Assembly: GCF_023073415.1 (NCBI RefSeq)
Contig: NZ_JADPJL010000037.1
Location: 186,001 to 250,000, forward strand
Length of the DNA: 64,000 bases
Source: Bradyrhizobium sp. 190
GTDB lineage: Bacteria; Pseudomonadota; Alphaproteobacteria; Rhizobiales; Xanthobacteraceae
Reading direction: 5' to 3'
Part shown: positions 1-8,624 of the stretch, one piece after another
How the letters are laid out: each line of letters begins with the position of its first letter
Position numbering within the stretch: position 1 is the stretch's first letter
Notes under the pieces: model-generated
Seen by the model: only the letters and a program-made list of their open reading frames with translations
Database searches by the model: none
Told to the model about the DNA's origin: nothing
Program-made: the position numbers and the translations under genes

Positions 1-33
1 AGTCGCATGCTCTACCAACTGAGCTACCTGGGC
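1..33 (-). tRNA. tRNA-Phe (5' half only, cut by the window edge)
   Basis: Read on the minus strand, the first 33 bases form a tRNA 5' half: a GCCCAGG acceptor arm, a D-arm AGCTCAGTTGGTAGAGC and the start of the anticodon stem (GCGACT). This matches rhizobial tRNA-Phe(GAA) as I remember it, but the anticodon lies outside the window, so the amino acid is inferred. Lying immediately downstream of yacG also fits the usual rhizobial order. Confidence 0.8.
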
Positions 34-171
34 ATACTCGAGGGCCCAAAGGCCTAAGCGAGCGGGCGGTTTATAGAGAGGTCGGAAGCGCCTGTCCACC
101 CGCCTTCGCCTGCGGCTTCGGCGCGGCATGCCCGGCCTCGGGCTCGTCCACAAATTGTTGGGAAAACACGG

Positions 172-375
172 CTATTCCGCGTCCTCCGGGTCCGTCTCGC
201 GGCCGGGGATGACATACTTGCCGGATAGCCAGCGGTTCAGGTCGACGTCCCGGCAGCGTGGGGAGCAGAATGGCGCCGTGGCCGGGCTCGCCGGCTTGCC
301 GCATTCCGGGCAGGGCTTTGATCCGCCCTTCGATTCGCCGGCCGGGCCGGCATCGGCGGGGGGTTTAGCTGGCAT
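172..375 (-). CDS. yacG: DNA gyrase inhibitor / zinc protein YacG
   Basis: This 67-residue protein belongs to the YacG family, small zinc proteins that in E. coli bind GyrB and inhibit gyrase. A Cys-x2-Cys (CPECGK) and a downstream Cys-x3-Cys (FCSPRCRDVDL) form the expected zinc knuckle, followed by the family hallmark RWLSGKYVIPG. The N-terminal 20 residues are low-complexity. The start chosen (MPAKPP) overlaps the end of maf by 11 nt, implying translational coupling. An in-frame upstream ATG would add 26 residues lying inside maf and lacking family resemblance, so I did not use it. Confidence 0.9.
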   Translation of the reverse strand: MPAKPPADAGPAGESKGGSKPCPECGKPASPATAPFCSPRCRDVDLNRWLSGKYVIPGRETDPEDAE

Positions 376-988
376 TGAGCCAGCCGAACCGGATCGGAAA
401 GCCCTCGCCGCCGAGCAGCGTGACTGATTCGTAGAGTGGCAGGCCGACGACATTGGTGTAGGAGCCGACCATCTTCACCACGAACGATCCGGCGATGCCC
501 TGCACGGCGTAGCCGCCGGCTTTGCCGCGCCATTCGCCGGAGCCGATATAGGCCTGGATGTCGTCCTCGCTCAGGCGCTTGAAGCGCACCTTCGTCTCGA
601 TCAGGCGCTGGCGGAACGCTTCCTTCGGCGTCACCAGGCAGATTGCGGTGTAGACGCGGTGATTGCGCCCCGAGAGCATCCGCAGGCACTGCGCAGCCTC
701 ATCGACCAGATTGGCCTTGGGGAGGATGCGGCGGCCGACCGCGACCACCGTATCGGCCGCGAGAATGAAGGAGCCGCGCAGCTCGTCGTCGAGCTGGACG
801 GATTTCAGCGCCGCGTCGGCCTTGGCGCGGGCGAGGCGATTGGCGCAGGCGCGCGGCAGCTCGCCCCGCTTCGGGGTCTCGTCGACATCGGCCGGGCGCA
901 GCGCGTCGGGCTCGATGCCGGCCTGGTTGAGCAGGCTGAGCCGTCGCGGCGAACCGGAAGCGAGAACGATTTTGGGACGGCCAAGCAT
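365..988 (-). CDS. maf: Maf family nucleotide pyrophosphatase
   Basis: This 207-residue protein has the size of Maf/YceF-type proteins, which hydrolyse non-canonical or modified nucleoside triphosphates and have been linked to septum control. The N-terminal signature IVLASGSPRR, the AADTVV segment holding a catalytic Asp, and the late motif EWRGKAGGYAVQG are all present. The start MLGRPK places the signature near residue 8, as usual; an upstream ATG would add 25 unrelated residues. It overlaps yacG downstream. A palindromic repeat and an amidase gene separate it from the phosphatase-hisD group upstream. Confidence 0.93.
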   Translation of the reverse strand: MLGRPKIVLASGSPRRLSLLNQAGIEPDALRPADVDETPKRGELPRACANRLARAKADAALKSVQLDDELRGSFILAADTVVAVGRRILPKANLVDEAAQCLRMLSGRNHRVYTAICLVTPKEAFRQRLIETKVRFKRLSEDDIQAYIGSGEWRGKAGGYAVQGIAGSFVVKMVGSYTNVVGLPLYESVTLLGGEGFPIRFGWLNAS

Positions 989-1099
989 GCGGGATGTGTC
1001 GGGGATTTGGATTCGGATGGGGATGCGCGCGCGGAACCTATCGGAAGGCACTCCATTCCACAACCGGGGAACAAGTGGTTGGGGGAACTACGATTCTTT

Positions 1100-1242
1100 C
1101 GTCGTCCCTGCCTAGTGCGCAATTGCGCACGGGGCGCAGGGACCCGTAACCACGGGCCGTTGTCATGGGAATGACAAGGCAACTGGCACTGCCTTAAATC
1201 GCTCGGCCGCGGCGTATGGGTTCCTGCGTTCGCAGGAACGAC
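1100..1242. repeat. Palindromic intergenic repeat, family 2 (copy 1)
   Basis: The left arm starts GTCGTCCCTG and the right arm ends with CAGGAACGAC, with internal halves of the type GGGACCC(A/G)TAACCAC and GTATGGGTTCCTGC. Related copies lie at 10412-10540 and 40598-40719. This copy carries an extra internal palindrome (TGCGCAATTGCGCA) near 1116. It fills the gap between maf and the amidase gene and encodes nothing convincing. Confidence 0.75.
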
Positions 1243-1249
1243 AGGAAGC

Positions 1250-2662
1250 TCAGCGCACCGGATCAATCGGCGTCGCGACGCCGAGGCGGGCCTCGATGGC
1301 CTCGGCCGCTTCAAGGCACAAATCATCGCGCAACCGCGGCCCGGTGATCAGCACGCCGATCGGCAATCCCGTCGCCTCGTCGCGGCCGGCCGGCACGCAG
1401 GCCGAAGGCAGGCCGAGCAAATTGGCCGGGACCACCGGGCGCATCAGTTCCTTGGTCGCGGCCGCTCCGGCCGGCGTCGCCGAATCAAAACCGTGCTCGA
1501 ACGGCAATTGCGTCCAGGTCGGCGACAGCAGCAGCGGCCGGTCGGCCATGAAGGTCGACCATGTGCGCGCGATGCCGTCGCGTTCGGCCATCAATTGCGA
1601 CCATGCCGCCGTGTCGGCCAAAGGCGGTATGCCCTCATTGAAGTTGTTCAGGAAGGCCATCGCCTCAGTGCCCATCATCGGGGACAACAACGCCAGCACT
1701 GAGCCGAAATCACCCATGATCAGGCGGCGCCAGCAGCCGATTGCGTCCTCGTAGCGTGGCGGGCAGGCTTCTTCCACGACATAGCCGGCATCGGCCAGCG
1801 CCTGTGCGGCACGCCGCACCACAGCCGCCACCTTTGAATCGGTGCCGCCGCCGGGCGGCTCGGGCAGCACGGCCACGCGAATCGGCCGCGTCAACGCTCG
1901 TCCCTCGAACGGGGCATCGATCGACCATGGATCGCGCGGATGCGCACCCATCAACACCTGCAGGCCGAGGCGCACATCCGCCACGCGGCGGGCCATCGGC
2001 CCCTGCACGTTCATCAATTGCACCGCCAACAAGCGGTCTTCGGCCGGCACATAACCCGCATCGGGAACGCGGCCGGCGGATGGACGGATGGAAGCGATGC
2101 CGCAGGCATTCGCGGGATTTCGCAGCGAGCCGCCGATGTCATTGCCAAGGCCGATCGGGCTCATGCCGCTGGCGAGCGCTGAGGCCTCGCCGCCGCTCGA
2201 GCCGCCTGCGGTGCGGCCGGGATGCCAGGGATTTCGCGTCAGGCCGTGAAGCGAACTATCAGTGTGCACGCGCAGCGCCATGTCAGGCAGATTGGTGCGG
2301 GCGATCGGTATCGCGCCGGCGGCGCGCATGCGTTCGACGACCGGCGCATCCACCGGCGCCACCGCCTTGGCCAGCGCAGGCACGCCCCAGGTTGTGGGCA
2401 GGCCGGCCATGTCGATGTTTTCCTTCACCGTGAAAGGCACGCCGTGCAGCGGGCCAATTGTCTCGCCGGACGCCAGCCTCTGGTCGGCCTTAACGGCAGC
2501 CGCGCGGGCCTCGTCGGCCAGCACGCGCACCACGGCATTCAGCGCCGGGTTCACCGCGTCGATGCGCGCCAGATGGGCATCCACCACGTCAGCCGAACTC
2601 AATTGTCGCCGTGCAATGCGCTGCGCCAGTTCAGTGGCCGGGAGTTGCCAGATCTCGCTCAT
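1250..2662 (-). CDS. Amidase signature family hydrolase
   Basis: The protein (470 residues) is a full-length amidase-signature enzyme. Counting from an upstream in-frame ATG at 2680, the catalytic lysine is in FTVKENID (about residue 86), the cis-Ser/Gly-Ser stretch is TAGGSSGGEA (about 159-166), and the nucleophile is the Ser of NDIGGSLRNP (about 185). I prefer the ATG at 2662 (MSEIWQ). The family includes GatA, aryl-acylamidases and indoleacetamide hydrolase, and sequence alone does not fix the substrate. No gatB or gatC lies nearby, so a tRNA amidotransferase role is unlikely. It sits between maf and the phosphatase gene, with repeat sequence on both sides. Confidence 0.88.
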   Translation of the reverse strand: MSEIWQLPATELAQRIARRQLSSADVVDAHLARIDAVNPALNAVVRVLADEARAAAVKADQRLASGETIGPLHGVPFTVKENIDMAGLPTTWGVPALAKAVAPVDAPVVERMRAAGAIPIARTNLPDMALRVHTDSSLHGLTRNPWHPGRTAGGSSGGEASALASGMSPIGLGNDIGGSLRNPANACGIASIRPSAGRVPDAGYVPAEDRLLAVQLMNVQGPMARRVADVRLGLQVLMGAHPRDPWSIDAPFEGRALTRPIRVAVLPEPPGGGTDSKVAAVVRRAAQALADAGYVVEEACPPRYEDAIGCWRRLIMGDFGSVLALLSPMMGTEAMAFLNNFNEGIPPLADTAAWSQLMAERDGIARTWSTFMADRPLLLSPTWTQLPFEHGFDSATPAGAAATKELMRPVVPANLLGLPSACVPAGRDEATGLPIGVLITGPRLRDDLCLEAAEAIEARLGVATPIDPVR

Positions 2663-2800
2663 CGCTTGCTCCAACATCAAATGCGCAACGAAGTCGCGCG
2701 CAACGCTCCCGCCCGTCGGTCAGCGTAGTGCTACGCGGGCCTGATGTCGACGGCATGACCAGCGGTCACCCGCTCGCCAAGTTGAAGCCCAGCTATCTCC

Positions 2801-2831
2801 GTCGCCCTGCGAACACGTTCGCAGGGACGAC
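2801..2831. repeat. Relic of the family 2 palindromic repeat
   Basis: GTCGCCCTGCGAAC and GTTCGCAGGGACGAC form a short inverted pair resembling the outer hairpin of the longer repeats at 1100, 10412 and 40598. It lies between the amidase and phosphatase genes and looks like a single surviving hairpin. Confidence 0.55.
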
Positions 2832-2845
2832 CGCGAGAGGAGTTA

Positions 2846-3310
2846 CTACCCGCTCGCGGCGCCTGCCTTCGCAAACCGGCGGCGGATGCGCATCGACAGG
2901 CCGTCGCAGACCTCGCGATAGGCGGCAAGCTTCTGCTCGCGGTTGCCTTCCATGCCGGTCGGATCCGGTGTCGGCCAGTATTCGACGTCGGCGGCCATGG
3001 TGCGCGTCAGCTCCAGCGCCTTGTGATGGGCTTCGGGCGACAAAGTGATGATGAGATCGAAATTGAGCCCTTCCCAATCCTCGAGCTCCTCGAACGTCGT
3101 GGGCTTGTGGCCGGAAATGTCCTGGCCGAGTTCGGCCATCACGGCGACCGCGAACGGATCAAGCTCGCCCTTCCTGACGCCGGCGGATTTTACGTAGAGC
3201 GCCTGCGGGAACATCTGCCGCAACAGGCTCTCCGCCATCGGCGAACGCACGCTGTTCAGGCCGCATGCGAACAGCACGGCCTGCGGATTGCGCGCGCGGG
3301 GCGCATCCAT
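2846..3310 (-). CDS. Low-molecular-weight protein-tyrosine-phosphatase / arsenate reductase-like protein
   Basis: A 154-residue member of the LMW phosphatase superfamily. The P-loop is CGLNSVRS, a C-x5-R motif with Cys16 and Arg22, and the general-acid region reads WPTPDPTGMEG late in the protein. Such proteins dephosphorylate phosphotyrosine or, in the ArsC branch, reduce arsenate. No ars genes are nearby, so arsenate reduction is not supported by context. It follows UPF0262 by 29 nt on the same strand and probably belongs to the murA-hisD transcription unit. Confidence 0.85.
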   Translation of the reverse strand: MDAPRARNPQAVLFACGLNSVRSPMAESLLRQMFPQALYVKSAGVRKGELDPFAVAVMAELGQDISGHKPTTFEELEDWEGLNFDLIITLSPEAHHKALELTRTMAADVEYWPTPDPTGMEGNREQKLAAYREVCDGLSMRIRRRFAKAGAASG

Positions 3311-3339
3311 GCGTCACGTAATCCTTGCCGCAAAGGGCG

Positions 3340-3843
3340 TCATGCGTCCTGCCCCTTCCAGTGCAGGACGCAGATCAGCGTGAACAGCCGGCGGGAAGTT
3401 TCGAAATCGATTCTTACCTTGCCTTTCAGCCGCTCCTGCAGCGTGCGCGAGCCTTCGTCATGGATGCCGCGGCGGCCCATGTCGATCGCCTCGATCTTGT
3501 CGGGCGTGGCGGTGCGGATCGCCTGGTAATAGCTGTCGCAGATCATGAAATAATCCTTCACGATCCGCCGGAACGGCGTCAGCGACAGCAAATGCGCGAC
3601 GACCGGCGTGCCGTCCTCGCGGCGGATGTCGAACATCAGCCGGTTGCCGGTGATGGCGAGGTGCAGCGTGAACGGCCCCTGCTCTGTCCCTTGCGGCGCG
3701 AACACGTTCTGCTCGATCAGGTCATAGATCGCGATCGCGCGCTCATGCTCGATATCGGGCCCGGAACGCCCGATCGATTCCTCGTCAAGCGTCACCGCGA
3801 CGATGCGGTTGTGCTGGTCATCGTCTGGGGGCGGCTTGTTCAT
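3340..3843 (-). CDS. UPF0262 family protein
   Basis: This 167-residue protein matches the uncharacterised UPF0262 family of alphaproteobacteria, found next to hisD in many rhizobia. Its start MNKPPPDDD overlaps the hisD stop by an ATGA quadruplet, so translation is probably coupled. Recognisable family stretches are RIVAVTLDEESIGR, the central FRRIVKDYFMICDSYYQAIR region and a C-terminal segment ending in LHWKGQDA. It has no signal peptide or membrane span. No function is known and none should be assumed from the histidine gene beside it. Confidence 0.87.
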   Translation of the reverse strand: MNKPPPDDDQHNRIVAVTLDEESIGRSGPDIEHERAIAIYDLIEQNVFAPQGTEQGPFTLHLAITGNRLMFDIRREDGTPVVAHLLSLTPFRRIVKDYFMICDSYYQAIRTATPDKIEAIDMGRRGIHDEGSRTLQERLKGKVRIDFETSRRLFTLICVLHWKGQDA

Positions 3844-5135
3844 GGCAAATTGAGGCGCAATCCGACGGAGCGTGAATGGGCGTCCAAACCCTCGGCCTTG
3901 CCCAAGGTCATCGCGGCAGGCCCCAGCGCGCGCAACTGCTCCGGCCCGCATTTGAGAATCGAGGTGCGCTTCATGAAGTCTAGCACGCCGAGCCCCGACG
4001 AGAACCGCGCAGAACGCGCCGTCGGCAGCACGTGATTGGAGCCGCCGACGTAATCGCCGATCGCCTCCGGCGTATGGGGCCCAAGAAAGATCGCGCCGGC
4101 GTTGCGGACTTTTGCCGACAAGCCTTCCGCATCCGCGGTCATGATCTCCAGATGCTCGGCGGCGATCGCATTCGCAAGCTCCACCGCCGCGTCGAGCTGT
4201 TTGACCATGATGATGGCGCCGAAATCGTTCCACGAAGCGCGGGCGATGTCGGCGCGCGGCAGCGTCTTGAGCTGCGACTCCACCGCGGTTTCGACCTCGG
4301 CGGCAATCCTGGCGCTGTCGGTGATCAGGATCGACTGCGCGCTCGCATCATGCTCGGCTTGCGCCAACAGATCGGCGGCGATCCAGCCGGCGTTACCGGT
4401 GTCGTCGGCGATGACGAGCACTTCCGAGGGGCCGGCGATCATGTCGATGCCGACCTTGCCGAACACCTGCCGCTTGGCGGCGGCGACATAGGCATTCCCC
4501 GGCCCGACGATTTTTGCCACCGGCGCGATCGTCGCCGTGCCGTAAGCCAGTGCCGCCACCGCCTGCGCGCCGCCGACGCGATAGATTTCGGAGACACCGC
4601 CTAGGTGTGCCGCGGCCAGCACCAGCGGATTGAGCTTGCCGTCCGGCGAGGGCACCACCATGACGACCCGCGGCACGCCGGCAACCCCGGCCGGCACCGC
4701 ATTCATCAGCACCGAGGACGGATAGGCGGCGGTGCCGCCGGGCACATAGAGGCCTACCGCATCGACCGCGCTCCAGCGCCAGCCGAGGTCGACGCCCAGC
4801 GCATCGGTGAAGCGCTCGTCCTTCGGCAATTGCCGCTGGTGAAATGCCTCGATCCGGTCGCGGGCGAATTTCAGGGCATCGACGGTTGCGGTGTCGCAAG
4901 CCTTGACGGCGGCATCGATCTCGGCCGCGGTGACGCGCAGGCCGGAGGCGTCGATGTCGAGCCGGTCGAACTTCCTGGTCGCCTCGAGCAGGGCGGCGTC
5001 GCCGCGCGCGGCCACGTCATCGACGATGGCGCGGGTGGCGCGCTCGACATCGGCCGAAACCTCGCGTTTGGCGGCGAGGAATTGCTTGAAGCGTGGCTCG
5101 AAATCGGCGCTGCTGGTATCCAGGCGAACGGGCAT
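3840..5135 (-). CDS. hisD: Histidinol dehydrogenase
   Basis: HisD catalyses the last two oxidations of histidine biosynthesis, L-histidinol to L-histidine with NAD+ and zinc. The 431-residue length is normal. Visible family blocks are YVPGGTAAYPSSVLMN, KIVGPGNAYVAAAKR, DMIAGPSEVLVIAD, LLAQAEHDASAQ, AEHLEI (catalytic Glu-His) and GAIFLGPHTPEAIGDYVGG. It overlaps UPF0262 by 4 nt. A REP-like palindrome separates it from the DUF2948 gene upstream, so it may have partly separate transcription. No other his genes are in the window. Confidence 0.96.
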   Translation of the reverse strand: MPVRLDTSSADFEPRFKQFLAAKREVSADVERATRAIVDDVAARGDAALLEATRKFDRLDIDASGLRVTAAEIDAAVKACDTATVDALKFARDRIEAFHQRQLPKDERFTDALGVDLGWRWSAVDAVGLYVPGGTAAYPSSVLMNAVPAGVAGVPRVVMVVPSPDGKLNPLVLAAAHLGGVSEIYRVGGAQAVAALAYGTATIAPVAKIVGPGNAYVAAAKRQVFGKVGIDMIAGPSEVLVIADDTGNAGWIAADLLAQAEHDASAQSILITDSARIAAEVETAVESQLKTLPRADIARASWNDFGAIIMVKQLDAAVELANAIAAEHLEIMTADAEGLSAKVRNAGAIFLGPHTPEAIGDYVGGSNHVLPTARSARFSSGLGVLDFMKRTSILKCGPEQLRALGPAAMTLGKAEGLDAHSRSVGLRLNLP

Positions 5136-5221
5136 GGTGGCTTTCTGAGAGACGGCGAAGGCCCCTGCTCAATGGCGCGGCGGCCAAGGGCCGTCAACCC
5201 TTGCCCGCCCGGAAACAGAAC

Positions 5222-5312
5222 CCGTAGGGTGGGCTGAGCGAAGCGAGCCCACCATAAAAGGTCCGCGGGCGACGTAAGATGGTGGGCACGCTGCGCTTTG
5301 CCCACCCTACGG
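5222..5312. repeat. REP-like inverted pair, family 1 (GTAGGGTGGG type)
   Basis: Two copies of a roughly 35-base unit face each other. Each starts GTAGGGTGGGC, has an AGCG-AGCG core and ends in GCCCACCA, separated by about 25 bases. The pair at 49072-49157 is nearly the same, and the ends of the transposase element at 29830-30470 share the core. It lies between the DUF2948 gene and hisD. Confidence 0.8.
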
Positions 5313-5320
5313 CACCGGAT

Positions 5321-5767
5321 TCACCCCTCCGGCGCGATGGCAAGGTCGCTGGTGCCGAGATCGTCGGTGCCGAGGTCGGTCAGCTCGCATTCCAGGCATT
5401 CGACGTCCAGCCGCAGCGCCTCGCCATGGCTGAACAGCAGAAGTGCGCTGCCGCCGGGGGCCTCGCCGGGATGGAATTCGATCCCGACCAGTTCCAGCAC
5501 CGCTCTGGGCTGCGCCAGATCGATGTTGCGCGACTTGCAGGCCAGAACGCGGTCGAAGCGCAGCGCCGCGATCGAACGGCGCGGCTCGGTTCCGCCTGAC
5601 AGCGTCTGCTCCCAGTCCAGCCGGTTCAGGCCGACCACCAGCCGCTTTTCGTCCTGCCGCCAGACGATGTCGGACGCCTGGACGCGGGCGTCCTGCACAT
5701 GGGCCGATATGACTGCGAGATCATCGGCATCGAGCGCAATCAATTTGAGCTGTTCGGGTGCCGACAT
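5321..5767 (-). CDS. DUF2948 family protein
   Basis: A 148-residue soluble protein matching the DUF2948 family of alphaproteobacteria, which is commonly encoded between murA and hisD. The N-terminus runs LKLIALDADDLAVISAHVQD and the middle contains a WEQTL...RRSIAALRFDRV block. No catalytic motif, signal peptide or membrane segment is evident, and the function is unknown. It starts 18 nt after the murA stop on the same strand, so it is probably cotranscribed with murA. Confidence 0.85.
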   Translation of the reverse strand: MSAPEQLKLIALDADDLAVISAHVQDARVQASDIVWRQDEKRLVVGLNRLDWEQTLSGGTEPRRSIAALRFDRVLACKSRNIDLAQPRAVLELVGIEFHPGEAPGGSALLLFSHGEALRLDVECLECELTDLGTDDLGTSDLAIAPEG

Positions 5768-5785
5768 AAGGTCCTCAATAATCCT

Positions 5786-7075
5786 CTAATCGCTGATGCG
5801 CTGGATCGATGCGCCGCACGCCGAGAGTTTTTCCTCAAGCCGTTCGAAACCGCGGTCCAAATGATAGATCCGGTTGACCATGGTTTCGCCCTCGGCAGCA
5901 AGCCCTGCGATGACCAGCGACACCGAGGCACGCAGGTCCGTCGCCATCACGGGTGCGCCGCGCAGCCTGGCGGTGCCGTCGATGGTCGCAGTCTCGCCGT
6001 CGAGTGATATACGCGCGCCGAACCGCGCCAGTTCCTGGACATGCATGAAACGGTTCTCAAAGATCGTCTCGGTGATCTGCGAGGAACCGCCGGCGCAGGC
6101 CATCAGCGCCATCAATTGCGCCTGCAGGTCGGTCGGAAAGCCCGGGAACGGCGCGGTCGACACCGTCACCGGCCGGATCCCCGCCCCGTTCCTGGCCACC
6201 CGAATACCGTCATTGTTGACGGTGATGTCGGCGCCGGCTTGCGCCAGCACGTCGAGCGCCGACTGCAGCAATTCGGGTCGCGCACCGGAAAGCTGCACGT
6301 CGCCACCGGTCATGGCGACCGCCATCGCATAGGTGCCGGCCTCGATCCGGTCAGGCAGCACGGTATGCCGCGCGCCGTGCAGGCTCTCGACGCCCTCGAC
6401 CACGATCCGCGGCGTGCCGGCGCCGGTGATGCGCGCGCCCATCTTGTTCAGACAATCGGCGACGTCGGCGATTTCAGGTTCGCAAGCCGCGTTGGTGATG
6501 ATGGTGGTGCCCTTCGCAAGCGTTGCCGCCATCAGGGCTACATGGGTGCCGCTCACCGTCACCTTGGGAAAATCGATCGCCGCGCCGCGCAAGCCCCCGG
6601 GTGCTTTGGCCACAACATAGCCGCCGTCGATGGTGAGGTCGGCGCCGAGCTTTTCCAGCGCCATGATCAGGAGATCGACCGGCCGGGTGCCGATGGCGCA
6701 GCCGCCCGGCAGCGAGACCTTTGCTTCGTGCATCCGCGCCAGCAGCGGCGCGATCACCCAGAAGCTGGCGCGCATCCGTGACACCAGATCATAGGGCGCC
6801 GTCGTGTCGATGATGTCGGCCGCCGAAATGTGCAGGGTCTGGCCCTGATAGGCACGGTCGCCGGGCCGCTTGCCCGCCGACATGATGTCGACGCCATGGT
6901 TGCCGAGGATGCGCTGCAACTGCGCGACGTCGGCAAGCCGCGGCACGTTGTCGAGGATGAGGGTTTCCTCCGTCAGCAGGGCTGCGATCATCAGCGGCAG
7001 GGCTGCATTCTTCGCGCCCGAAATCGCGATGGTGCCGTTGAGCTTGCTGCCGCCGACAATACGAATGCGGTCCAT
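5786..7075 (-). CDS. murA: UDP-N-acetylglucosamine 1-carboxyvinyltransferase
   Basis: MurA transfers enolpyruvate from PEP to UDP-GlcNAc, the first committed step of peptidoglycan synthesis, in the cytoplasm. The 429-residue length is typical. The substrate-binding ISGAKNAALP block is at 19-28, and the PEP-reactive cysteine is Cys126 in LPGGCAIGTRPVD; having Cys rather than Asp predicts fosfomycin sensitivity at this residue. A late GGSSQITETIFENRF block is also typical. It is the first gene of the minus-strand series. Confidence 0.96.
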   Translation of the reverse strand: MDRIRIVGGSKLNGTIAISGAKNAALPLMIAALLTEETLILDNVPRLADVAQLQRILGNHGVDIMSAGKRPGDRAYQGQTLHISAADIIDTTAPYDLVSRMRASFWVIAPLLARMHEAKVSLPGGCAIGTRPVDLLIMALEKLGADLTIDGGYVVAKAPGGLRGAAIDFPKVTVSGTHVALMAATLAKGTTIITNAACEPEIADVADCLNKMGARITGAGTPRIVVEGVESLHGARHTVLPDRIEAGTYAMAVAMTGGDVQLSGARPELLQSALDVLAQAGADITVNNDGIRVARNGAGIRPVTVSTAPFPGFPTDLQAQLMALMACAGGSSQITETIFENRFMHVQELARFGARISLDGETATIDGTARLRGAPVMATDLRASVSLVIAGLAAEGETMVNRIYHLDRGFERLEEKLSACGASIQRISD

Positions 7076-7368
7076 GCCAAAACCCTTTTGCTCTGCACAA
7101 ATGATCGGATTGATCGACTCGCAAAAGCTTGGAAATTTACGGCTATTTGATGAGGCAACGCCTGATTGGGCCGATCAGGCTGACATTGCCCCCGACATCA
7201 TGGCACCTCCCGGACGCCTTGGCCGTCAGCGCGGATTGTGGTTTGACAATCATGGCCACCCGGCGCCTGGCCGTTCGCGTTGTTCATACTGACGTCAGGA
7301 GGACAGCGCATCCTTGCCGGCTACGGATTTCGGCATCAACCTTGTCCGGACAGGAGATGGAGTTCCCA

Positions 7369-7578
7369 ATGAAGATCAGCGCGCGCAACCAGCTCAAGGG
7401 CACCATCGTCGATGTCGTGAAGGGCGCGACCACCTCCCATATCCGGATCGATATCGGCGGCGGTGTCATCGTAACTTCCTCCATCACCAATGAGGCGGTC
7501 GACGATCTCAAGCTTGCCAAGGGCAAGGCGGCTGTCGCCGTGATCAAGGCGAGCGACGTGATGGTGGGCGTCGATTGA
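7369..7578 (+). CDS. Mop/TOBE domain molybdate-binding protein (molbindin-like)
   Basis: A 69-residue protein consisting of a single TOBE/Mop domain: MKISARNQLKGTIVDVVKGA at the start, followed by RIDIGGGVIVTSSITNEAV and a C-terminal AVAVIKASDVMVGVD. Single-domain Mop proteins bind molybdate or tungstate as oligomers and act as storage or buffering proteins. A GGACAGGAG ribosome site lies upstream, and an in-frame ATG four codons earlier is possible. Its stop codon is embedded in the TTG start of the following binding-protein gene, which suggests that the transporter handles the same oxyanion. Confidence 0.88.
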   Translation: MKISARNQLKGTIVDVVKGATTSHIRIDIGGGVIVTSSITNEAVDDLKLAKGKAAVAVIKASDVMVGVD

Positions 7579-8597
7579 TCGATCGCCGCACCCTGATCGC
7601 GGGCCTGTCGGCGGCGCTGATTGCGCCGCGCAGCGCACTCGCGCAGACCATCAGGGATGCCGCGGGGCGTACGGTAGCGATCCCTGCAAAGGTATCGCGC
7701 GTGTTTCCGGCCGGACCGCCGGCGGCGATCCTGCTCTATACGCTGGCGCCTGAATTGCTGATCGGCTGGCCCCGTGCCAACCGTCCGGAAGAATGCGCCT
7801 ACATGCTGCCGGATATCTGCACGCGACCGGAGGTGGGGCGCATCACCGGGCGCGGCAACACCGCCAATCTGGAAACAGTGCTGGCGCTGAAGCCCGATCT
7901 CATTCTCGACGTCGGTTCGACCAGCGCCACCTTTGTCTCGCTGGCGGATCGCGTGCAGGAGCAGACCAGCATCCCCTACGCATTGCTGGATGGCCGCTTT
8001 GCAGGCATCGCCGGGACCTATCGCACGTTGGGCGCGCTGATCGGCCGGACTGAGGATGCGGAGAAGCTCGCGCGCTACGCCGAGGATACGCTCAAGACGA
8101 TCCTCGGCCGCATTGAGCCGCTTGCAGCAGCCGAGCGGCCAAAAGTCTATTATGCGCGGGGGCCGCGCGGACTTTCGACCGGGCTTGGCGGTTCGATCAA
8201 TGTCGAGACCATCGAAATGCTCGGTCGCAACGTCGCCGGCGAGACCCAGGGCGGCCTCGCCAATGTTTCGATCGAACAGGTTCTGGTGTGGAATCCGGAT
8301 GTGATCGTGACTATCGATCAGGAGTTCGCGGCGAGTGTGCGGAACGATCCGTCCTGGGCTGCGGTCAAGGCGGTGCGCGACAACCGGGTTCATCTGTCGC
8401 CCAAGATGCCGTTCGGCTGGGTGGATTTCCCGCCCTCCGTCAACCGCCTGATCGGACTCTGGTGGCTCGCAAAAATTCTCTATCCGGAGCGCTTCCCGGA
8501 AGACCTGCGGGCGCTGACAACGGACTTCTACACGCGCTTCTACCGTGTGACGCCGACGTCGGCGCAAATCGACCATGTACTTGCCGGCCGGGATTGA
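7575..8597 (+). CDS. ABC transporter periplasmic binding protein (FecB/BtuF/MolA class)
   Basis: A 340-residue class III periplasmic binding protein. It begins at a TTG overlapping the Mop stop codon (TTGA). The N-terminus has a twin-arginine-like signal (DRRTLIAGLSAALIAP) ending near ALAQT. The body shows the family blocks GRITGRGNTANLETVLALKPDLILD and NVSIEQVLVWNPDVIV. The family carries ferric siderophores, cobalamin or, in the MolA branch, molybdate and tungstate. The adjoining Mop gene makes an oxyanion plausible, and no TonB receptor lies nearby. The ligand cannot be read from the sequence. Confidence 0.85.
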   Translation: MIDRRTLIAGLSAALIAPRSALAQTIRDAAGRTVAIPAKVSRVFPAGPPAAILLYTLAPELLIGWPRANRPEECAYMLPDICTRPEVGRITGRGNTANLETVLALKPDLILDVGSTSATFVSLADRVQEQTSIPYALLDGRFAGIAGTYRTLGALIGRTEDAEKLARYAEDTLKTILGRIEPLAAAERPKVYYARGPRGLSTGLGGSINVETIEMLGRNVAGETQGGLANVSIEQVLVWNPDVIVTIDQEFAASVRNDPSWAAVKAVRDNRVHLSPKMPFGWVDFPPSVNRLIGLWWLAKILYPERFPEDLRALTTDFYTRFYRVTPTSAQIDHVLAGRD

Positions 8598-8624
8598 TAG
8601 CCTTCGCCGGATGAGCCGTATCAA

